Assembly: GCA_023078685.1 (NCBI GenBank)
Contig: JALGAS010000014.1
Location: forward strand, 310,001-374,000
Length of the DNA stretch: 64,000 nt
Direction of reading: 5' to 3'
Source: Neopestalotiopsis rosae
Lineage: Eukaryota; Ascomycota; Sordariomycetes; Amphisphaeriales; Sporocadaceae
Under the pieces are notes generated by a model. The model saw only the letters and a program-made list of their open reading frames with translations, was not told the DNA's origin and ran no database searches. This document shows, in pieces, positions 36,281 to 48,280 of the stretch (position 1 is its first letter; each line of letters begins with the position of its first letter). Position numbers and translations under genes: made by a program.

Positions 36281-38098
36281 TCATTGCGACATACCCTCTG
36301 GAATATCCGACTCGCGAAGTCTCAAAAGCTCAATCCCCTTGCCTCTGGAGCTCTCGACCATTCGAATGCGCCCTAGTCTTGCCAGTCTTTTGAGTGGCAA
36401 GCAGACCCCGTCTGTGGAGAAGAGGACCTTCAAGACGGTGGGCGCATTGGTGCCAACCTCTCCTGAAGCTAAAGTGTCTAGCAAATGTAGCAAGGGTTTC
36501 TTCACGCTGTCGGGGCCGGAATCTCTAGCTAGTAGCTGCAGTCCATCAACAACGCAAAATGTCAGTGGGGACGATATCTTGAAGAGATCCCCGAGAAGGT
36601 CGATACATGAGTCGAGACTATCCATCGTACCATCTAAGCAGGAGAATCTGGAACCGCCGAGGTCTAGATCATGATGCCAACTGGAATCGACCTCCTCTGG
36701 CAAAGCCAAAGTCACTCGATATATGAGCGAGTAAACCATCTCTCGAAGTTTCTCGCCCACATTCAAGGGCCTCTTGTAGTCATGGGAACAAAAATATCGC
36801 ACTACAGGCAGGCCCAGCTGCTGCACTCTCGATGATATGTATGCAGCACAGAGTGAATTCGGAGATGGTGTTATAGCACCGGCCGGTCCTTCGATGGCCA
36901 GAGCTTGTGTTGATGGTGAGGAGATCCATTTCTGAATCTCACTATACACATCCACTTGTATGGATAAGTCTTTGAACTGTATACAAAGACGTTTGTAAAG
37001 CTCGTCCTGGCTATGGACAGCCAAATGTGCTGTAGACTCCAAGATGCTCGACTTGTCCCAGCCAGGCGGCGAGGCCGGAAGATCTGTATCGGTCACATCT
37101 TCCTCATTTTCGTTGAGATCTGAGAGCCCGGAAGCATCAGAAAGAAGTGCTTGGTCAGACGCTGTGTATGACTGCGCAGCGCGATTCTGCAGGTGCGTTT
37201 GAGCGTAAAGGTGTTGTTGCGCTTGACTGAATAACCCCGCCTGAATCAGTCGTCCCAATTTTTGCGATTGGGCTTCTCTACAGTAGTCTCTGACGTTATC
37301 CCCATAATCGCGCATCTTTGCCATCAAACGATCACAATTCTTCTGCAAGTTGTCACTCAAACTACTCGTGAAGCGTCCCCAAGATGATGACAACCAATTC
37401 AGGACCTGAAACAGAAATTCGAAAAGCGCTGTGGTGAACTTGATCAATTGAACCCTCAAGAAGGGGTCAAGTGGCATTTCCGTCATATGTCTTCGCACCA
37501 GGATTATTTTGTCATGGATTATATCGAGGTATTCCTCAAACTTGTCGACCACATCATCATAAGCAGCTCCGGCCTTGACTAGAGCTGTAAAAGATCCAGT
37601 AATGATGGATGTGTACTTGTCGCCAGCGGGAAGAAGTGCAAACAAGTAATTGTGGTTGTTGACCGTCCGGGCAGTTTTGCGAAACCAGTCTTTCGTCCTT
37701 GCCCATTTGTCTTTGTCCCTATTCTGAAGCTTCTTCTGACAGTCATTCACGATGCTGTCAAAGTGCTTTTTTGGATTAAGTTCCTTGTCTCGTTCTATTT
37801 TCGTGGCTTTTCCGTTTTGTTGCGTCTTCTTGACAATTCTTTTCCACGCCTCATCAAGTTTTGTGGCGAGATGGTCCAGTTTTTCGTTCTGATCTTCGTA
37901 TTCTTCTGTTCTAATTTCGTAGCGTTTCAGTACGGGCTTCTATCTCGATATTATCTTTTCTTACATTTCTAGTTGATTATTCAAAATGCTGATTGTGCCG
38001 CTTATACATCCTGCAAAGGTGTTTGCGTCCCGATTGCTCTTCGGTCCTCTCAAACTCAATTGTTTGAGCGAGGGGCATTCTGTGTTCGAATAAGTCAT
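36281..38098 (-). CDS. STAND-type protein with helical N-terminal domain and degenerate NTPase
   Basis: Exon 1 37965-38098 and exon 2 36281-37910 (minus strand; intron GTAAGA/TTAG of 54 bases) give 587 residues. The long frame lacks an ATG for its first ~85 codons; the upstream exon MTYSNTECPSLKQL supplies the start. Residues ~45-110 look coiled-coil (TEEYEDQNEKLDHLATKLDEA). Next is the helical domain of fungal STAND proteins (DUF7708-like: FALLPAGDKYTSIITGSFTALVKA). The NTPase-like part has LAIEGPAG in place of Walker A, without GKT, and CVVDGLQLL as a Walker-B remnant. It probably binds rather than hydrolyses nucleotide, or neither. No repeat domain follows. It is divergent from the AAA ATPase gene. 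Confidence 0.75.
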
Positions 38099-38855
38099 GG
38101 ATTTGGTATCTTAGCCACATCAAATGGCTTACATCAAATGATCTGGATCTGGTGTGCCTCGCGCGTTCTGGTCGTCGGCAAATTGCCTTACGGCATGCAT
38201 TGCACGGCGGTCCATGATGTTTGTCTTTCTCGGGAAAGTTTGACCAGAGTGGAGTGGAGGAAAGGATCAGACCAAAGTTGGGAAACGGGTAAAACAGTGC
38301 ACTCGCTTAAGGCTGAGAGATATTGCGGTTTTCTGGCTACCATATGACCGAAAGACGTTTGTAATGGTCACCTCCCATCGTTTTCAGCCTCTTTCCCCCT
38401 TGTAAGGCTATTTTAATTCAGCCAACAGAGGCGCGCCAAGTATTGGACAGCTGCATCGACTTTTCAAACGCCCCCAGTCCATGTGTGAATCGCCACCGCC
38501 CGCCATAGCAACTGCAACGCATCTTGCAGCAGGCTCTGCCACCTTGGCCAATAAGGACATTGCCCAGTACTCCATGTCAGTCAAACGCATTCAAACCGGT
38601 GAAGTACTCACACTTTCAATAATCAGCAGTCATCACTCCCAGCCTTATCCTTTTTGCCCTTGTGCAATTTCGGTGAGAATAACCATTGAGGTTGCAGTCA
38701 AAGTTTTCATCTCAATGAACCCCCTATTTCTAGTCCCCGGCTTCCATCCTTTCCATAGCTGTTGTATTTTAGATATAAGCAGGCCGCGTGGCTCTATAAC
38801 AGCATCCTACACTTTGCATATGCGTGGTGACAATTATTATATATTCATCTCGTGA
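38099..38855. promoter_or_regulatory. Divergent promoter between STAND and AAA genes
   Basis: 757 bases between the two start codons. A TATA-like TTATTATATATTC lies just upstream of the AAA start at about 38832-38846. No ORF is supported. Confidence 0.45.
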
Positions 38856-41515
38856 ATGATGGCTACCACGGCACCCGTCGAAACTTCCACTATCGACACC
38901 CTCGTCGTGCCAGAGGACTCATCAGCAATGTCGACCTCGACTCCAGAAGCAGAGTCGCATGGCCCAATAGAAGACTTTGCTCAGCAATCGACGAGTGATG
39001 GTGACCTAAACCCATCCCACATTGGTATACGATATACTGTTGACTGCATCAACCTGACTACTGGAGCGAATTTCAAACTTTCACAGAATGACAAGCCTCT
39101 TGACATACAAGTATCTAATCGTCCGGAAAAGACCCCTGCGCCGCGGGCAATCGAATTGATCCTCCCTCTTCAAGTTCGCACAAAGCCTCAAGACTCCGAG
39201 GACAGCTCAAAGCCACCCATAATCGGAAAACCTACTACTGACCTGAACAACTACAGATCGAACGCACAGAAAAGTCGCTCCTGGTCATTCACTCAGCTCA
39301 TCTCAGGAAAGTCATCAGAAATGTGGTTGAATATTACCCCAGGTATGTTGTACAGTTGCAAGAGAAATATTGTTGACACATCGAATCACTACTCTGATTA
39401 TATTTGATCTAATGTTCACCTCAGCCAAAACCTGATTGGTGAAGCCATTTTCATCAAGGAACCATACGCCGTCTTGGCACACCACGCGGACCAACTCGCA
39501 AGTTTGTCATCTCATGATGACGATGATGGAAGCGCGTCTACCGATGCCGACACCGAGGCGAATCATCTTAAAATTCTGCTCAACTTCATGCAATCCGATG
39601 TAGAGCCAATTTACGCACCTGCGGAGAAAAGATTAACGCAATCTGCAACACCAACTGTGACTTTTGATGATGCATGGTACCTACTCAGACCGGGCTTACA
39701 GGCCTATGCTGATATCAACGATACCTGCCATGGTTGCATAATTGAAAAGGTTGTTTACGAGGAGAAAGATTACAAGAAGGTGATTCCGAAACGTTGGGCA
39801 GTGACGGTGTGGTTCATGGACAAGATCTGGGCGACCAATGAAGTATCTCCGGCGTTTACAACTGTTTACATCGAAGCATTCGATGGCGAGTGTGAGGTCA
39901 CAAGTTTGTCGGTATATCCTTGCGAGTATCATGACAAAAACGATGATTACAAAAGAAGGCGTCATCTCGAAGCTAGGGGTCTGAAAATGCAGAAACTCAT
40001 TTGGAAAGGCCATCAGCTACTGCAGCACGACGGAGAGCTGGCCTGGAATTCTTCCTCAACTCTCAGGGTATGGTTTCAAGCTCACATTGATTTTTCGATG
40101 CTAATCCGAAAATGTGTAACAGTTGGTAGGCCAAGTGATAGTTGGCAGCGTGGATGTCCACGGTATTGATTTACCAGCCAACGAATGGGAATTTAACTTC
40201 CCGAAGACGAAGTCGCAACCGCCTTCCCTCCCCGACACCAAGATTCGAGAGCGACTCTCATACAGCCTGCGACCGAAGGACCATGGACCTGAGTACTTGA
40301 CCCAGGACCTCTTGTTCATGATGTGCCCCGTGCACCTTGCATTTGTTCTTTCAACAAAGACATGGGGTATGTCACTCTGGGAATGCTTGGCTTCTTCCAA
40401 GAAATCGCTAACATGGAATCCTAGTACTGGTAAATATTGACAATACAAGCGAGATCGAAGTTGCGGAAGTGCCGCCTGAGCCAATTCTCGATGACAGTAG
40501 CCAAGTTGTAATTCAAGCCCTGGCAGCTTATCAACTGAAAGAAGAAAAACCCTGGTCCGCAGATTTCATTCGCGACAAAGGTGAAGGAGTCGTGATACTG
40601 CTGCATGGTATGTGTACAATTGATACTAGTGTCGTCATGATGTTGGTCATTACTGACTTCAAGATTCAGGGCCACCTGGTGTCGGCAAGACCTACACCGT
40701 GGGTAAGCGACGAATTGAACTGATTGAGTGACGTATGTTGACTAACTTTCCTGTAGAATCCATTGCTTTACGCATGGGAAGACCTCTCATAACACTGTCC
40801 ATCGCCGAAATCGGGATCAAGGAAGATCAGGTCCAAGCCCAGCTGACCAAGTGGTTTGACCTGGCGGAGGGGTGGCAAGCAATCCTTCTGATTGATGAAT
40901 GCGACATCTTTCTGGAACGCCGCGAAGCATTTGATATTGCTCGCAATGGCGTTGTTGCAGGTAACGCATAATAATCACCACCTAGAGCATAGAATGTCTT
41001 GTCATTGCTGACTTTCTGGATACCCAGCTTTTCTACGCAACATTGAGTACTTTTCAGGGCTGCTCTTCCTGACCACGAACCGTGTGGGCCATATTGATGA
41101 GGCATTCATGTCCCGAGTCCACGCTATTATCCATTTCCAGCCGCTGAACCAGGACAGTCGCAAAGTGCTCTGGAAATCCCTGCTCGACAAGGTCCATCGC
41201 GACAGACCAGGCAAGATAACAATAGCGACAGAAGCGATAGAATACCTGGATTCAGAGGAGATGCTGGAGATCGACTGGAACGGTCGCGAGATCCGCAACG
41301 CCATGCAGACGGCTCTTGCTCTGGCGGAACGAGAAGTCAAAAAGAGCCGGTATTATAAAGAAGGTGATCCGGTCGTGGTTCTCAAGGCTCATTTCAAAGC
41401 TGTTCAGCGTCTAAACAAGAGTTTCAAAGACTACTTGACGAGCATCAGAGAGGAAGGTCCGACTGAGAGAGCGAGAAATTACTACAAGCGAAACGACCTA
41501 TTCGCCGATACTTGA
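38856..41515 (+). CDS. Fungal AAA-type ATPase with long N-terminal region (in-frame TGA as read)
   Basis: Exons 38856-40067, 40123-40366, 40425-40607, 40670-40702, 40757-40960 and 41028-41515 total 788 codons in one frame, but exon 1 contains TGA at 39405-39407. A canonical donor (39343, GTATGT) and acceptor (39424, CTCAG) flank the stop, yet that 82-base intron breaks the frame. A 78-base intron 39347-39424 with a weak GTTGTA donor keeps the frame. Text on both sides of the stop fits the family, so a nonsense mutation is also possible. The N-terminal ~545 residues match unnamed fungal AAA proteins (FDDAWYLLRPG). The AAA core has Walker A GPPGVGKT (~547), Walker B AILLIDECDIFLERR and the second-region FLTTNRVGHIDEAFMSRV. 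Such ATPases remodel protein complexes. The two ATGs at 38856 and 38859 are equally possible starts. Confidence 0.75.
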
Positions 41516-43090
41516 GAGCCACAACAGTTGGGATTCATTTCTCGTACTACGGAGTTGTTTTGCTTTGCTTATTGTACGATTGGTGAATAGACGAAAGGAT
41601 ATGATAAAGAAGCTCCCACCATAAATATACACATTCGTTGCTATTATTATCGTGGATTACTTGACCGTTTTTAGAACCACCGTTTCGAAAACTACGATGG
41701 GACCAGCATGACCTGACTCAGAGGATGCTATGATTGAAAATACGGCAGAACGTCCATGGGAGTAAAACCAGCTAAGTCGAGCTTTTACACCCTCCTGAAT
41801 ATAGGCTTGAGTATCGGTTCTATAGGTGGTTTCCTCGTTCCGTTGGTGCCTTACGACTTTTATAATATTTGTGCTGCATGCAGCAAGTGCCTACACCAAG
41901 AAGTTTACAGAAGTCTTAATCATTTGCGTCACAAGCAAGCAAATAATGGTATGAAGATCTCAAGTGGAGGAAGGAAGACGATCAATTTCCATTCTGTAAT
42001 GAGCCAGGTCAAAAGCCTTAACAGCATAACTAGAAACGTCTACTAATCATGCCAATCCAACACCCAAAAAAGAAGTGGAGAGGGTTTTTTGTTGTCTTTT
42101 CTCTGCCCATCACTTCACCGTGCTCTGTAATTATTCAGTGGACATGATAATATTCTTGCTCTCAGTATGATGCGTAACTACCAAGACGGCGTCCACTTTT
42201 TTCTGCCTTTATATACCAAAGCCTCCACCAGTTTCCTGGGAGCTTCTCGAGGTCCACCAAGGCTAACTATTTGTGATAATTGGGTAATATCCAGCTATAA
42301 ATGCCGGGGCCCGGTTTTTGCGAGAGTGTGAGTTCAATGCTCAGCACTCTCTTTCAAAAAATTAAGTTGTGTAAATGCGAAAACGCAATGCAGCGTCAAA
42401 ATTGTGTAAATTCGCTCGCAAGAAACCAGAAGTTCGTATTGGTTCCCAGGCGAGACATGCGGGGTTCCCACAATGTTGAAGTCGGTGGGTGTATTTTCTG
42501 CCAGCGGAAAATAGTATCCGTGTTTCGTGAAGAAAACATAGGTGCAATAGGGGGTATAAGTTGAATTTGATAAAAAGTGTCAAGAGGGTATCGAGGAAAC
42601 CGAGCACGCAAGGTCTCGAGGCTTGCCCAGTAGTCCTGTGGTCCTGACGGGGAGTATCGTAGATAAAATCCGTTCGAGATTCGTATACGAGTAAGGGTGT
42701 CGTGAGGTCGTGTATGATGAGGAGAGATAGAAGAAAATGTCGACTCCGGGGGAAGGCCCGCTACCATGGGAAGTTGATATTTATAGAATGAACCTCCTGG
42801 GTTTCAAGCATGCAAGCCGCATGCTTTGTTCGGTGTCGTGGGGAATGTATGCACCTTGGGAAATAAACCAACCAAGAACCCCAAAAATATCCTCCAGATC
42901 GCATTATGTCAGAGGCGCCGTGTCGATGAGATATGGTCATGATTTAGAGGAACACCGCCTCAATCATGTATGACGCTTGAAATTCAGTGCAGCCAAAGCC
43001 AGCCGAATGAGGCTGTTTGTTTCCTTGGCCGCTTGTCGCTCGTCTTCACCCAATGAGAAATAAAAAAAACGCCGCCGATGCAAAAGATTA
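41516..43090. other. Intergenic, about 1.6 kb, no gene seen
   Basis: Boundary between the accessory part and the conserved part. Short ORFs only; no repeat or tRNA recognised. Confidence 0.5.
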
Positions 43091-44170
43091 TTATACAGAA
43101 CCGAGCTGCAAAAGTGCCTGAATGGCCTCACGCTCCTGGGTGTTGGGGGAGGCAGCCAATGCAGCAAGATCGATATTGTCGAGTCGAGGCTCACGGAGCA
43201 TGCCAGCTCCAGAGAAGGAGCGGAAATTACCCCCGTTATATACGTGCGAGAAGCCATGACGAGCCTCGGCCGGGCTGGAGTAGGACTCTGCGCGCAAAGC
43301 AGCAGCTCCGACAGCGGCCCAGTCCTCGTCGTCAGTGGCATCCTCGGGATCGTCATTCATGATCATGTCGTCGTCGCCGGCCTCGGAGCAAGAAGCCGAA
43401 GCGGGTTCGTCAAGCGAGTCGAGGGACATCTTGTCTGCCTCGTTCTCGAGCATGCTCACGTCGCGATCGTCATGTGAAAAAGCGGCCGAATTGCCAAAGC
43501 TTGATGGGCGCGCGCCCAACCTGGTGCGGTCGAAAGCGCGTGGGCCCTTGATAATAGGAATACCGGCCGGATAGGGAGCAGCAGCCTCGGGTGACCTCCG
43601 TGACGAGGCATCACGGTTCGGGTGGCCCCTTCGCTTCGCGTCCCATCTTCCCCAGCCGATCTTTTCAAATATCACGTCACCGTTAACCCCTCCGCCCTCT
43701 GCGCCGTGTCCCTGTCCACGTCCTTCCAGCGCCGCAACGACGAGCCTCCTGGCCTTTGGTGGTGGTATACCGGCAAAGCCAGGAACTGATGTCGTGAGGT
43801 AGCCCATGATGTAACGGATGGGCATGGGGCCATGGTTCAGCAGAATCTCCGGAAGGTGGTACTTTGCGAGCAGCGCCGGGGAAATAGCGCCGGTGGACTC
43901 AAAGGAGCCCGAGCCGACCGATTCGGAATCGGTGCCGTCGTGCAAGTCCAGATCCGAGTCGATGGGTTCCAGTCTGGAAGCCTTCTGTAGCTGAGCCTTG
44001 AGGCCGTGAGGCGGCAGGGCAGGAGATATGGAGTTGGGAGGTGTCGGGAGGGGGTGGGATCGTGTCACAGGGACGCTCCGGGCGGCCGCTACAGCAGTGA
44101 AGTTGTCTCGGCCGAGGGAGGTCTTTGCGATATCGCGAACAGCAGCAGCACTGGTTGCCAGGGATGCCAT
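43091..44170 (-). CDS. stb3: STB3-like Sin3-binding transcriptional regulator
   Basis: An uninterrupted frame of 359 residues from ATG 44170 (MASLATSAAAVRDIAK). An upstream in-frame ATG at 44245 is probably intronic, since CTGCAG stands just before ACCCAAAATGG. The conserved STB3 block is LPEILLNHGPMPIRYIMGYLTTSVPGF-type text (about 130-160), followed by VIFEKIGWGRWDAK. In yeast this domain binds the ribosomal RNA processing element and recruits the Sin3-Rpd3 deacetylase to repress ribosome-biogenesis genes under TOR control. A Ser/Pro region precedes the block. An acidic stretch (DDEDWAAVGAAALRAESY) and a C-terminal TQEREAIQALLQLGSV follow. The last is a short helical motif common in fungal regulators and could contact Sin3. 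The long gene-free region upstream suggests an extended leader. Confidence 0.88.
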   Translation of the reverse strand: MASLATSAAAVRDIAKTSLGRDNFTAVAAARSVPVTRSHPLPTPPNSISPALPPHGLKAQLQKASRLEPIDSDLDLHDGTDSESVGSGSFESTGAISPALLAKYHLPEILLNHGPMPIRYIMGYLTTSVPGFAGIPPPKARRLVVAALEGRGQGHGAEGGGVNGDVIFEKIGWGRWDAKRRGHPNRDASSRRSPEAAAPYPAGIPIIKGPRAFDRTRLGARPSSFGNSAAFSHDDRDVSMLENEADKMSLDSLDEPASASCSEAGDDDMIMNDDPEDATDDEDWAAVGAAALRAESYSSPAEARHGFSHVYNGGNFRSFSGAGMLREPRLDNIDLAALAASPNTQEREAIQALLQLGSV

Positions 44171-44666
44171 TTTGGGTCTGCAGAATTTCTGAATACTTTC
44201 AGGATATGATTCTATAAGAGCAGGCGCATTAGTATATGTAGACAACTAGTGACGGTTTGTGCGACGCGTCGTTATCGGCCGCGCGCAAGTTGTGCGAGTG
44301 AGGCGGAAGTGGCCTGGGGTCGGGGTGGTGGGTTGAGTCAGAGATGGGGGTTGCAGGTGCGCGCGACTTACAAGATCAGGGCTCCGAAAGTAGGCAGTGC
44401 CTTGTAATTCAGAAATAGCAACTTTATTCGAGGCTTTTTGCTCGTTGATGAAAAGAGCAAATGTGTGACTCGAAAGAAGAAAAAGCAGGACGAAGAAATG
44501 GCAGTGCTGACGCGATGACCGGAACTGTGACAAGAAGATGACTGTGAGGGGGTGCAAAAGATGCGTGGTCGTTGTTGTCTTTGTTGATGTTGCTTGAAGG
44601 GAAGGAGAGGGATCCGAAGCAGGAAAGGAGCGACACGGCGCACTTACATACCATCCAGGCATGGAT

Positions 44667-44694
44667 GGGATGGGTTGGGATGGGATGGGATGGG
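44667..44694 (+). repeat. GGGAT repeat with G-quadruplex potential
   Basis: Six GGG runs separated by two-base loops (AT or TT). This satisfies the G-quadruplex pattern with very short loops. It lies about 500 bases upstream of the STB3 start codon, on the strand opposite to its mRNA. Confidence 0.85.
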
Positions 44695-47600
44695 CGCAAG
44701 GCGATAACAGACACACCTTAGATAACACACACCACTCACACTCCCACTCCTACCTACCTACCACCTACATAACACGCACCACGCACACGCACCACAGGTC
44801 AGTCACACACACACTCACATACACACATAATCAACTTACACCACACCCTACCAACAACACACCATAATCCCCCCCAAGTGTGTCCAAGTAATAGCCAAGT
44901 ACTCAAGGTACCTCCATGGTCCTTGTGCCAACCGGCGGCCTGGGCTTTGCCATGCGACTGGTGCTAAGGATGGGGGGGTGATGTGACGGGCTTGGGATCG
45001 GATTGGACTGGACTGGATTCCTAAGATGGGATACCTGGGACGAAATGCCCATGGTAGGGATTTGGCGCTGGGCAAAGTTCCCAAGGCTCGGGTTCGGTCC
45101 AAGTTCAAGTCAGTTCAATCAGTCAGTCATCCATTTGACACAAGTACCTGGCAGGTAATGTGATGGTATGATCGGGTTGGGCTGTCTGACCGGGATGTTG
45201 TAGGTGATTCAGCAGGTATTGAGCGTGTCACTTTGCGGATGGATTGGGGATAATGGGAGTGTTTTTAACCCACATATAGCCACCCCTCAGACCTCGTGCC
45301 TCGATGAATTGGCCCAGAGAGTTGGGTTCTCGGGGGCGTCTTGGAGCTTTCTGCCACAAGCCGTCGACCATACTATTATGGCTTCAACTGTCCTTCAGGC
45401 GAATGCGTACCCGTAATGTACCGATTCTAACCTCATCATCATCCACCGGCGCGTCCTTTCGTCATTGTTGTCTGTATTTTGATTCTCGCATGGGGTTTTG
45501 CCTCTTTCTCCTTTTGTGTGTTTATGATGAGGGGGTTTATCCTCTTGTATTACAACTTGACATATTTGGTCGCATGGTGGTCTTATCAGTTGAAAGATAC
45601 TGTGCGAGTTGGAGACGTAATGAACGGTGCCAGGGGGGTAGGGTGGGATCATAGAGATTGCTAGGTTGCGCTCGTCTCTTTTGTCTGTCTTGTTTGTCTC
45701 CTTATTATATTGACTCCTGCTGTCTTGGTTAAATTTGTCTCTTCATACGGCGACGCCATAAAGAAGCCACTGGTTCTAGAAGGATCCTCCGGCCAACTGA
45801 GAGGGAACGTAGGAAAAAGCAATGCAAGGCAGTCGTACCGCATTCCTGTTTGAATATATCTCGTGCAATCTTCATTTTTGCATTCTTTTTTGATGATTGT
45901 CTAAATTGTTGTGCGCCGTACTGTATGGAGATGCCCTTTTTCTGACCGACCTTCTATGGATTCCCGCCAACCCGCAACGAATCCATAATTCTAGTGTAGC
46001 CAAACTAGCGGTCCCTCAGGATAAGTGACTCGTTTTTGGCATTTGCCCTGTAGACAGTTAGAGCGACCTACTTTTATGGGTATCTTGAGCATGCGGGTGC
46101 TGTTCCGGTCTGGAGAGAGCTCCTGTGGACCACGATAATGGATAATAGTGTCGCTCAGCTCGGGGCCCTCTGAGGATCCTCTATGGGGGTCTCTTTGTCT
46201 TGTCTGGGCGCTTCTGGGTACGGTACCTACAGAAGGACGCTACTAGGTACACTCAAAGTTCCCCCCAAAAGTCGGCGACCGACCCAAGCCTTTTGTCGGA
46301 TGACGTAGGGCTGGGTTCCCTGACAAGACAAGGCAGAGAGAGGGAGAAAGCGTTTGAGAGTTTGTCGAAACCCAAAAGTCTGAAATGCATGCAAGCCCAG
46401 CCCATGGAACAGAAAGAGGAAAGGATCCATTTCACGAAGCGGCATGAAACAAAAACAAGAGCGTTTGGTCATCATTCTGCAACGTCGCTCTTCCGAAGGT
46501 CCGGTTTCCTTTCGATTCCCGCACGTTTTCTTTTTTGCTTGGTTCGGCATCCCCTTGTGATCGCGATGACAGCGCCAGATCACCGGCCAATGCAGTAGCC
46601 GGGGGGGTTCTTTAGTGGGCTTGGGTCGCTGGCAAGCAAAGCCCAGCGCCCAGCAAGCCCCAGCGGCGAGAGAGCAGCAGCACCAGCGACGAGCCAGAGA
46701 TTAATGGGGAAAACACTATTTCCACCCACCCAAACTTGACGAGTAGCTCGGGTGTGCCCGTAGATTGACTGCAACTGGGGGTACGTATCGTACATATGGT
46801 AGCGACAGTACGGCACCTGGGGCACGCTACACAACTTCCAAGCTTCAAATGTTCCTTTGACTGGTTCAACCAGGGCTCGTGCTGGTCACACCCCCCTCCA
46901 ACTTCATGCCTACCCATTCCTGCTATCGAACCGTCGGTGCTCTGAGCAACCCGGAATGACACGAGTATTTCTGGAGAAGGGGGTAAATTAGAGTTCGGCC
47001 ACGATCAGCCCGGAAGCTGTAGCGTGTCGCGCTGGCGTTGCCCACGAAAGTGTCAAAAAAGAGAATTGGAAATAGGGGACGGCCGTGCAAAATTGGGAAA
47101 GGGGTGGTGGAATGTTCGAAAAGGGCAATCAGATCTTCATGAACGGAGTACGAATGGAGAATGACAAGAGCTGAATGCTCTCATCAGCTGGTCACCGATG
47201 TTCCGGATTAGGCGGAGCTGAGGAGAGCTGACTGTATTTCAAATCACGAATTTCCTTCATTTCGATATCCTATTTAGAAACATCTACTACTGAGAGCTGC
47301 TTGCCTGCCAATTTACATAGAACTACTGGACTGTAGAGTGGTATTGCGTACACTAATAAAGCCCCCGTCTAGAAGAGACGCGCTCAACTCTCATTAAATT
47401 CAACGGTCAGGATCGCGACAAGCAATCGACTCCACCACACGCACCCTGCGCGACGATCCCCCGAGCTAAGAATAGAGAGGAAATAGTCGTCGGCAGGAAT
47501 CGCGATAGAGCCAGCAGCCCAGAAGATGAAAAAGAACAAAAAATGACAAGCAGTAGTAGTCAACCAGTGGGAAAAGGGTGAGGGCTTTGGACCCTGAATT

Positions 47601-48245
47601 TCCGACAGATATGCCTATCCGCACCACCATGATTATTCGCGTCCTGATCTACTGTAGGGACCAGTCCAAACTATTGCAAGTCTATCGCAATACAGTTCCG
47701 CGTACCTACATTGAACGTAACGAAACCATGTCGCCGCGCCCCCCTACTACCTGCTATCTTACGGTACGTGCGGGTTCTAGCAAGCAGCCAAAAGCCCACT
47801 CGCTCCTGAACCAGGTCCTGTAGAAAAATGACTCGTATACCTGCATTTCTGCCGGTTTCCCTTTCGTGGGGAGAAAGAAGGGGTTTTCGATCTGGTTGTA
47901 GAAGAACTACCGAACGGGCCACGGCAGGTCGAGGCATCAAGAACGTGCTTCCATAGGTAGTTATTAGTTGCAGTCCTGAGAAGCACCATATTCCATTCAC
48001 GTTTCACGCACCCTTTGCTCTCATTGGTCGAGGGCTCTCGTCAAAGCTGGGAAGTGCAACTAAAATGCTCTAGCTTGGCTATGTACACAGAAAGAGTGTC
48101 GAGTCCCTCCCCGACTTTTTTGGGGGGCAAGGGGATCGTCACTCCCGAATGCCGGCCGCGAGCTACCATCGTCGTATCTTGTCTTCCGCTGAGGGAGAGA
48201 AAGCCACAAACAACCCCGCTCCTCCGGGGATATATCGTCAAGATA

Positions 48246-48280
48246 GCAGGGCAAGCAGGGCAAGCAGGGCAAGGCAAGCT
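48246..48280 (+). repeat. Short 9-base tandem repeat
   Basis: About three copies of GCAAGCAGG followed by a partial GCAAGGCAAGC unit. Confidence 0.75.

Noticed and set aside
46200..46598. 132-codon plus-strand ORF with a 118-codon antisense partner
   Set aside because: Both strands are open over the same stretch and neither product looks like a protein; chance in GC-balanced DNA.
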